From an uncultured Rhodospirillales bacterium (GTDB lineage: Bacteria; Pseudomonadota; Alphaproteobacteria; ATCC43930; CGMCC-115725): a stretch of 8,980 nt of DNA. The notes under the pieces were generated by a model. The model was not told the origin of the DNA and did no database searches. It worked only from the letters and a program-made list of their open reading frames with translations. The translations under genes were made by a program, and so were the position numbers. Shown one piece after another: positions 1 through 4,646 of the stretch. Positions within the stretch are counted from its first letter, which is position 1. Each line of letters opens with the position of its first letter. The stretch covers positions 1-8,980 of the forward strand of contig CAIUCF010000285.1 in assembly GCA_903897565.1 (NCBI GenBank). Direction: 5' to 3'.

Positions 1-78
1 CGGCCGGGACGGCGACGGGGTGGCGGAGGAGTTGGGATCGCGCTCATGGCCTGGAGTTTGCCCGCTATCGCCACCTGA

Positions 79-95
79 TGCCACAAATTTGGGCA
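79..95. promoter_or_regulatory. Possible NtrC-like enhancer dyad
   Basis: The 17-bp sequence TGCCACAAATTTGGGCA is a dyad with TGCC and GGCA ends. Compared by eye with the enteric NtrC consensus TGCACC-N5-GGTGCA it has the same total length and matches 8 of 12 defined bases. Its centre lies about 85 bp upstream of the start predicted from the sigma-54 element, a plausible distance for an enhancer-binding protein. The match is partial, so another dimeric regulator, or chance, is possible. Confidence 0.3.
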
Positions 96-118
96 GCTCG
101 ACCACGTTAGATGTCTAG

Positions 119-146
119 AATTTAAATTAATCGATCAATTTATATT
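119..146. repeat. 28-bp AT-rich near-palindrome next to the promoter
   Basis: An inverted repeat with no spacer is centred on ATCGAT (130-135). Of 14 base pairs, 12 are complementary; the mismatches are 122/143 and 129/136. It ends at the first base of the sigma-54 -24 element. It is almost entirely A/T, so it is not a transcription terminator. It could be an operator, or a bent or IHF-like segment between enhancer and promoter; no clean IHF consensus match was found. Confidence 0.5.
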
Positions 147-162
147 TGGCACGCGGCTTGCT
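146..162 (+). promoter_or_regulatory. Sigma-54 (RpoN) -24/-12 promoter
   Basis: The sequence TTGGCACGCGGCTTGCT matches the sigma-54 consensus YTGGCACG-N4-TTGCW at every defined position. The GG of the -24 element (148-149) and the GC of the -12 element (160-161) have the required spacing of 12 bases. The transcription start would fall near 172-174, about 30 bases before the preferred permease start. Sigma-54 promoters need an ATP-driven activator; with a glutamine-synthetase-family gene in the downstream unit, NtrC is the natural candidate, which is inference. Confidence 0.85.
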
Positions 163-191
163 CTGCATTCGGACATTGATCCCCAAGCCGT

Positions 192-195
192 GAGG
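192..195 (+). promoter_or_regulatory. Shine-Dalgarno GAGG deciding the permease start
   Basis: GAGG lies 9 bases before the GTG at 205. The alternative in-frame GTG at 190 overlaps the beginning of this motif, has only CCCCAAGCC before it, and would leave a leader of about 17 bases after the predicted sigma-54 start. This favours 205. Confidence 0.5.
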
Positions 196-204
196 TGTCC
201 CGCC

Positions 205-1062
205 GTGAGCCTGCCGAGCGACACCACAAGAAGCGCCGCTGCCGCGGCGCCCCCGCTGCGTCGCCGCCGCGGCGTCCACGGTCGCTGGGCAATCCGCGGC
301 ACCTCGACGAAGACGGAATATGCGCTCTTTGCCGCGGCCGGACTGCTGGTGCCGCTCGCCGCCTGGATGGCGCTCAGCCATAGCGGTATCCTGCCCCGGT
401 TGTTCATGCCCGACCCAATTCGGGTCGTCATCCGGTTCGGGGTCTGGGTTACCCGCGAGGGCTTCGACCAGGACCTGCTGGTCAGCCTCTCGCGGGTCAG
501 CATGGGGTTCTTGCTGGCGCTGGTCCTGGCGCTGCCGCTCGGCCTGCTCGCCGGCACCTTCCGGCCGATCCAGATCTTCCTGGAGCCGGTGCTCGACTTC
601 ATCCGCTACATGCCGGCCGTGGCCTTCATCCCGCTGGTGATGCTGTGGTTCGGCATCGGCGAGACGGCGAAGATGGCGATCATCTTCATCGGCACCTTCT
701 TCCAGATGGTGCTGATGATGGGCGACGACGTCCGCCGCGTCGCCATGACCCAGATCGAGGCCGCCCAGACCATGGGCGCCAACAAGCGCGAAGTCATGTG
801 GCAGGTGATCTTCCCCGCAGCCGCCCCGGCGCTGCTGACCACAGCACGGGTTACGCTCGGCTGGGCCTGGACCTATCTGGTGGTGGCCGAACTGGTCTCG
901 GCCAATGACGGGCTCGGCTATGCGATCCTGAAGGCGCAGCGATTTCTCCAGACCGACAAGATCTTTGCCGGCATCATCGTCATCGGGTTGATCGGATTGA
1001 TCCAGGACCAGTTGCTGCGCTGGGTCCATCACCGCCTGTTCCCCTGGCATGGGCGGGGCTGA
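205..1062 (+). CDS. ABC transporter permease, NitT/TauT (SsuC/TauC-like) family
   Basis: This is the membrane-spanning subunit of a binding-protein-dependent importer; it would form a homodimeric channel in the inner membrane. From the GTG at 205 it has 285 residues, a usual length for the family. A basic, Arg/Ala-rich cytoplasmic N-terminus of about 37 residues is followed by about six hydrophobic segments (roughly 38-55, 93-116, 131-150, 155-173, 217-235 and 252-270). The cytoplasmic EAA coupling loop is clear at about 185-208 (EAAQTMGANKREV, then IFPAAAP), where the ATPase docks. The stop lies 3 bp before the ATPase start, so the two are probably translationally coupled. It is the first gene after the sigma-54 promoter. 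Family assignment is firm; the substrate cannot be read from this subunit (sulfonates, nitrate, pyrimidines, amides and other nitrogen compounds all occur in the family). An upstream GTG at 190 would add five residues. Confidence 0.9.
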   Translation: MSLPSDTTRSAAAAAPPLRRRRGVHGRWAIRGTSTKTEYALFAAAGLLVPLAAWMALSHSGILPRLFMPDPIRVVIRFGVWVTREGFDQDLLVSLSRVSMGFLLALVLALPLGLLAGTFRPIQIFLEPVLDFIRYMPAVAFIPLVMLWFGIGETAKMAIIFIGTFFQMVLMMGDDVRRVAMTQIEAAQTMGANKREVMWQVIFPAAAPALLTTARVTLGWAWTYLVVAELVSANDGLGYAILKAQRFLQTDKIFAGIIVIGLIGLIQDQLLRWVHHRLFPWHGRG

Positions 1063-1065
1063 GAG

Positions 1066-1875
1066 ATGAGCCGCGCCATCGCGATTCAGGGTGTCAGCCG
1101 CAGTTTCGCTCTGCGCGGCAGCACTGTTCTCGCCCTCGACCGCGTCGACCTCGCGATCAGTGCTGGCGAATTCGTGACCCTCGTCGGCGCCTCCGGCTGC
1201 GGCAAGTCGACCCTGTTGCGCCTGATCGCCGGGCTCGACGAGCCTGATACCGGGAGCATCGCGGTCGGCGGCGTCGAGATCGACGGCCCCGGCGTCGATC
1301 GGGCCATGGTGTTCCAGAATTACAGCCTGTTTCCGTGGTTGAGCGTCATCGGCAACGTGTTGTTCAGCCGCCGGCTCGCCGCCAATCGCTATGACTTCAC
1401 CGCTTCGGAACGCGACGGTGAGACGGCGCGAGCCGCGGCGTTGCTCGATCTCATGGGACTGACCCGGGTCCGCGACGCCTATCCCGATCAACTTTCTGGC
1501 GGCATGCGGCAGCGCGTCGCCATCGCCCGGGCCCTGATGTCGCGCCCGGCGATCCTGCTGATGGACGAGCCATTCGGCGCCCTCGACGCCCAGACCCGCG
1601 AAGTCATGCACGACCTGATCCTCGACGTGTTCGTCAAAGAGAAGACCACCATCGTCTTCGTCACCCATGACGTCGAGGAGGCGGTCTATCTCGGGCAGCG
1701 GGTCGTGCTGATGGCGCCCCATCCCGGCCGCATCGACACGATCTACCCCGTCCCGTTTGCCGGCGAGCGGCACCCGGACCTCCGGCTCGAGCCGGACTTC
1801 CTGCATCTCAAACGCGCCGTCATGCAGCGTATTCGCGAAACCTCGGTCATCGGCACCGGTGCCGCCGCCCGCTAG
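1066..1875 (+). CDS. ABC transporter ATP-binding protein, NitT/TauT (SsuB/TauB-like) family
   Basis: This is the cytoplasmic ATPase that powers the importer formed with the preceding permease. The 269-residue protein has every motif of an active nucleotide-binding domain: Walker A GASGCGKST (41-49), Q-loop within MVFQNYSLFPWL (Gln84), signature LSGGMRQR (143-150), Walker B ILLMDEP with its Glu (163-169), D-loop GALD (171-174) and H-loop VTHD (His201). The FPWL after the Q-loop is typical of the nitrate/sulfonate/taurine importers. The ATG lies 3 bp after the permease stop, with GGGCGGGG and GAGAG just upstream as possible ribosome-binding sequence inside the end of the permease gene. A 53-bp gap follows before the binding protein. 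No C-terminal regulatory domain is present. Function is secure; transported substrate is unknown. Confidence 0.93.
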   Translation: MSRAIAIQGVSRSFALRGSTVLALDRVDLAISAGEFVTLVGASGCGKSTLLRLIAGLDEPDTGSIAVGGVEIDGPGVDRAMVFQNYSLFPWLSVIGNVLFSRRLAANRYDFTASERDGETARAAALLDLMGLTRVRDAYPDQLSGGMRQRVAIARALMSRPAILLMDEPFGALDAQTREVMHDLILDVFVKEKTTIVFVTHDVEEAVYLGQRVVLMAPHPGRIDTIYPVPFAGERHPDLRLEPDFLHLKRAVMQRIRETSVIGTGAAAR

Positions 1876-1928
1876 CCCGTTCTGGAGCCCACGCCTGCCC
1901 CGTCCCAGCCCCCTTCGAGGAGTCCGTC

Positions 1929-2945
1929 ATGCCGAGCATCGATAAAATTCTGCCCAAGCTTCGCCGCTGCGCCACCGCGCTGGCCGGCCTGAGTCTGGCC
2001 CTCGGCGCGCCCGCCGCCGCCCGGGCTGCCGAAACCATCCATATCGGCACCGCGGACTGGATCGGCTATGCGCCGTTCTACGTCGCCGCCGACAAGGGGT
2101 TGTTCAAGAAATACGGCATCGACGTCGTCCTTCAGGATTTCGCCGATCCGGCGCAGATGCCGGCCGCGCTCGAGAGCGGCGCCATCCAGGGCAATATGTA
2201 CACCTATGATCAAGTCATCACCCTGGTCGCCAATGGTCACGACTATAAGGTCGTGATGCCGATCGATTATTCGAACGGCGCCGATGCCCTGATCGCGCCG
2301 AAGTCGATCACCAGCGTCGCGCAGCTGAAGGGTCAGAAGATCGCCTATCCCTTCGCCACTTGCGACAATCTCCTGGTGGTCTACGCCCTCGCCAGCGCCG
2401 GCCTGACCGAGGCCGATGTTCAGGGGGTCGACACCACACCCGACAATGTCCCCGCCGCGCTGCTCTCCGGCGCGCTGGCCGGCGCCACCTACGAGCCGAA
2501 CATCACCAAAATCCTCAAGATGGACGGCGGCCCCGGCTTCCATACGCTCTACACCTCGCGCACCGCGCCGGGCCTGATCACCGACGTGCTGTATTTCGGC
2601 AAGGACTATATCGCGAAGAACCCGGCCGTGGTCGCCGCGGTGATCCATGGCTATCTCGACGGCATGGCCTTCATGAAGAGCAACCCGGACGAAGCGAACC
2701 AGATCATCGGCAAGCACCTGTCCTCTTCGGTTGACGACGTGAAGGCGCAGTTCGACGGCGTCCACAACATCCCGCAATCCGAGATGGCGCAGTATTTCAC
2801 GCCGCGCCAGGACGCCTTGTCACTGTTCACCAGCGGCAAGCTGATCGGCGACATCCTGGTCAAGCGCGGCCAGATCCCGGCGGGTCCCAGCATCCCAGAC
2901 ACCTTCGACTCCAGCTTCGTCGCCAAGCTCACCGCCAGCAACTAG
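1929..2945 (+). CDS. Periplasmic substrate-binding protein of the NitT/TauT-type ABC importer
   Basis: The 338-residue protein would capture the substrate in the periplasm and deliver it to the permease. It begins with a Sec signal peptide: basic KLRR near residues 10-13, a hydrophobic Ala/Leu core, and a likely cleavage after ARA at about 33. There is no lipobox cysteine. The mature part has the fold signature of the NMT1/SsuA/TauA-like binding proteins: IHIGTADWIGYAPFYVAADKG then LFKKYGIDV (about 37-66), followed by a segment DYSNGADA at 113-120. As I recall, a similar DYSNG segment occurs in binding proteins encoded next to urea carboxylase; that comparison is from memory and was not tested. 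A good Shine-Dalgarno GAGGAG (1917-1922) lies 6 bp before the ATG. The gene is in line with the permease and ATPase genes, and a hairpin follows its stop. Ligand unknown; an organic nitrogen compound is the best guess from the downstream enzyme. Confidence 0.9.
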   Translation: MPSIDKILPKLRRCATALAGLSLALGAPAAARAAETIHIGTADWIGYAPFYVAADKGLFKKYGIDVVLQDFADPAQMPAALESGAIQGNMYTYDQVITLVANGHDYKVVMPIDYSNGADALIAPKSITSVAQLKGQKIAYPFATCDNLLVVYALASAGLTEADVQGVDTTPDNVPAALLSGALAGATYEPNITKILKMDGGPGFHTLYTSRTAPGLITDVLYFGKDYIAKNPAVVAAVIHGYLDGMAFMKSNPDEANQIIGKHLSSSVDDVKAQFDGVHNIPQSEMAQYFTPRQDALSLFTSGKLIGDILVKRGQIPAGPSIPDTFDSSFVAKLTASN

Positions 2946-2955
2946 CCCGGAACCC

Positions 2956-2978
2956 CTCGCGCGCCGACGGCGCGCGAG
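2956..2978 (+). other. GC-rich hairpin between binding-protein and GlnT-type genes
   Basis: A perfect inverted repeat, CTCGCGCGCC and GGCGCGCGAG, encloses the three-base loop GAC, 10 bp after the binding-protein stop. No run of T follows, so it is not a standard intrinsic terminator. Hairpins at this place in transporter operons often protect the upstream message from 3' decay or partly stop transcription, giving more binding protein than downstream product. That role here is inference. Confidence 0.6.
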
Positions 2979-3014
2979 ACCCCGGATTTCACGATCAACG
3001 CCAAGAAACCACGG

Positions 3015-4376
3015 ATGACCTCGATGACCCACGATCCAGCTACCCCGGCACAGACAGCGCTCGCCGATGCCGGCGTCGAATACCTGCTCGCCAGCTACGT
3101 CGACATGCACGGCGTCTCCAAGGCGAAGATGGTGCCGATCGACCATTATTCCCGCATGATGACGGGCTCCGAGCTTTTCACCGGCGCAGCACTCGACGGC
3201 GTGCCCCAGGATGTCAGCGACGAGGAAGTCGCCGCGCATCCCGATCCGGCGAGCGCCCGCATTCTGCCGTGGCGCGGCGACACTGCCTGGTTCGCCTCGG
3301 ATCTCTACACCAAAGGCAAGCCGTTCGAGGCCTGCAGCCGCAATATCCTGAAGCGCGTCCTGTCCCAGGCGGAGGCGATGGGCTACGGCATGAATCTCGG
3401 CATGGAGGCTGAATTCTTCGTGTTCCAGGACGACCCGACACTCGGTTTCAAGCCGCTGTCGGCCCGCCAGCATCTCGCCAAACCGGCCTATGACGCCGCC
3501 CGCCTGCTCGACAACATGCCCTGGCTCAGCGAGTTGGTCGGTGCGATGAACAAACTCGGCTGGGCGGTCTATTCCTTCGATCACGAGGACGGCATCGGCC
3601 AGTTCGAGATCGATTTTCGCTATTTTCCTGCGTTGGAGATGGCCGACAATTTCGTCTTCCTGCGCATGATGGCGACCGAGATCGCACGCAAGCATGGCGG
3701 CTTCGCCAGCTTCATGCCCAAGCCCTACGCCGATCGCGCCGGCAGCGGCGCCCATTTCAACATCTCGCTCTACGATCTCGCCTCGGGTCGCAACCTATTC
3801 AAAACAGAGGACGACCCGCGCGGCTGCGATCTCTCTACCCTCGGCTACCACTTCATCGCCGGTGTGCTGCGTCACCTGCCGGCGATCTGCGCCGTGGTTG
3901 CACCGACGGTGAACAGCTACAAACGGCTGATCAAGCAAGGCAGCATGTCGGGCTTCACCTGGGCCCCGGTCTTCGCCTGTTACGGCAACAACAACCGCAC
4001 CAATACCGTGAGGATCCCGCGCGGCGGCCAGCGCATCGAACTGCGTGCCGCCGACAGTGCCTGCAATCCCTATCTCGGCGCCGCGATGGTCTTGGCCGCC
4101 GGCCTCGAAGGCGTCCGCGAGCAGCTGGATCCCGGTGCCCCGCATACCGAGAACATGTATCTCAAATCATCGGCCGAACTGGCGGAACTCGGCGTGCGCC
4201 AACTGCCGGAAACCCTGGAGCAAGCGATCGATGCCTTCACCGCCGACCCGCTGTCCCGCAGCGTGTTCGGCAATGAGATGTTCGCGGCCTGGACCGAGTT
4301 CAAACGAGCAGAATGGACCAGCTACATCAATCACGTCTCCGACTGGGAGTATCAGCATTACCTGAAATTTTATTGA
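3015..4376 (+). CDS. glnT: Type III (GlnT-like) glutamine synthetase family; possibly gamma-glutamylmethylamide synthetase
   Basis: The 453-residue protein has the glutamine synthetase catalytic barrel and would join glutamate to ammonia or an amine using ATP, in the cytoplasm. Visible motifs are MEAEFFVF (130-137, metal-binding Glu131 and Glu133), HEDGIGQFEIDF (190-201, Glu191 and Glu198), GSGAHFNISL (243-252, His247), NSYKRL (300-305), NNNRTNTVRIP (325-335) and IELRAADSACNPYL (341-354). The C-terminal DWEYQHYLKFY is typical of the GlnT/GmaS branch. Against E. coli GSI, FDGSSIGG aligns with FTGAALDG (55-62) and GYEAP with FTWAP (314-318), so the ammonium-site Asp50 and Glu327 become Thr56 and Trp316. 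The region of the adenylylated Tyr (NLYDLP in GSI) reads ENMYLKSS, so GlnE control is doubtful. The ATG at 3015 has a weak ribosome site; an in-frame ATG at 3024 is an alternative. It follows the importer genes by 69 bp. No methylamine oxidation genes (mgs, mgd) are in the window. Confidence 0.85.
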   Translation: MTSMTHDPATPAQTALADAGVEYLLASYVDMHGVSKAKMVPIDHYSRMMTGSELFTGAALDGVPQDVSDEEVAAHPDPASARILPWRGDTAWFASDLYTKGKPFEACSRNILKRVLSQAEAMGYGMNLGMEAEFFVFQDDPTLGFKPLSARQHLAKPAYDAARLLDNMPWLSELVGAMNKLGWAVYSFDHEDGIGQFEIDFRYFPALEMADNFVFLRMMATEIARKHGGFASFMPKPYADRAGSGAHFNISLYDLASGRNLFKTEDDPRGCDLSTLGYHFIAGVLRHLPAICAVVAPTVNSYKRLIKQGSMSGFTWAPVFACYGNNNRTNTVRIPRGGQRIELRAADSACNPYLGAAMVLAAGLEGVREQLDPGAPHTENMYLKSSAELAELGVRQLPETLEQAIDAFTADPLSRSVFGNEMFAAWTEFKRAEWTSYINHVSDWEYQHYLKFY

Positions 4377-4415
4377 GAATAGATCTTAATACGAACAAAT
4401 ACCGCATAATCCTCC

Positions 4416-4433
4416 GTCTCGCTCGTCTCGCTC
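4416..4433 (+). repeat. Tandem 9-bp direct repeat GTCTCGCTC x2
   Basis: GTCTCGCTC occurs at 4416-4424 and again directly after at 4425-4433. The second copy runs into the left arm of the hairpin that follows. The repeat is exact but short, and may simply reflect slippage or contribute alternative pairing to the hairpin base. Confidence 0.6.
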
Positions 4434-4470
4434 CGCGGGGTCTATCAAATAGCCCGCGGAGCAAAGACGA
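4423..4470. terminator. Long stem-loop after the GlnT-type gene, possible terminator
   Basis: A 10-bp perfect GC-rich stem pairs GCTCCGCGGG (4430-4439) with CCCGCGGAGC (4453-4462). Inside it, CTAT (4442-4445) pairs with ATAG (4449-4452) around CAA, leaving a two-base bulge. Outside it, TCGTCT (4423-4428) pairs with AGACGA (4465-4470) across a small internal loop. It begins 46 bp after the GlnT-type stop, a sensible position for transcript termination or 3' end protection. No T run follows on either strand, so intrinsic termination is not assured. Confidence 0.5.
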
Positions 4471-4646
4471 CGAGGAAGTGCGACTTGAACAGACCTGGAC
4501 GCCTCGGCCCTCTGTGTCGCACATGTGAATTTTATGTTTCCGCCCTATTCCAGGTTTGATAATGTTTCCAAGCTACTGCATGAAAGTGGCACGGTCGGGC
4601 CGGCAGATTGTCGACTGCTCGCCGCATTCAGCCATGAGAATATTGG

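Larger units (their letters stand above)
1..189. other. Upstream intergenic region with possible tail of an edge-truncated gene
   Basis: Two plus-strand frames are open from the left edge: frame 1 to a TGA at 76-78 and frame 3 to a TAG at 108-110. Either could be the last codons of an upstream gene, but the peptides are too short to recognise and I do not call a CDS. From about 111 the base composition changes abruptly to AT-rich (111-147), in contrast to the GC-rich genes on either side. This AT-rich stretch and the segment up to 189 carry the promoter elements listed separately. No typical hairpin-plus-U-tract terminator was seen for an upstream gene. Confidence 0.5.
4377..4646. other. 270-bp intergenic region between GlnT-type and NRPS-like genes
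   Basis: The first 34 bases are AT-rich. Then come a tandem repeat and a strong hairpin (listed separately), then a 7-bp inverted repeat GTGCGAC (4478-4484) and GTCGCAC (4516-4522) with a 31-base loop, then an 8-bp palindrome CACATGTG (4520-4527). A weak sigma-70-like -10 candidate, GATAAT, lies at 4558-4563 without a convincing -35. The NRPS-like gene probably has its own promoter here, but I cannot place it. An in-frame TGA at 4635-4637 rules out an upstream start for the NRPS-like gene. No RNA gene was recognised. Confidence 0.5.

Noticed and set aside
127..1806. Long minus-strand open frame (559 codons) opposite the permease and ATPase genes
   Set aside because: The peptide is rich in His, Asp, Gln and Gly with no domain pattern, runs through the promoter region and opposes two certain genes; it is a GC-rich antisense shadow.
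1872..2777. Minus-strand open frame of 301 codons opposite the binding-protein gene
   Set aside because: No recognisable motif, and the opposite strand has a convincing gene with signal peptide and ribosome site.
2820..3755. Minus-strand open frame of 311 codons opposite the GlnT-type gene
   Set aside because: Composition typical of antisense reading; overlaps the intergenic hairpin and the firmly identified enzyme.
4313..4528. Small plus-strand open frame spanning the end of the GlnT-type gene and the hairpin
   Set aside because: It begins inside the enzyme gene in another frame and reads through the structured intergenic region; no support.
4587..4603. Second sigma-54-like -24 element (TGGCACG) ahead of the NRPS-like gene
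   Set aside because: The -12 position carries CC instead of GC and no TTGC is present, so half of the promoter is missing.
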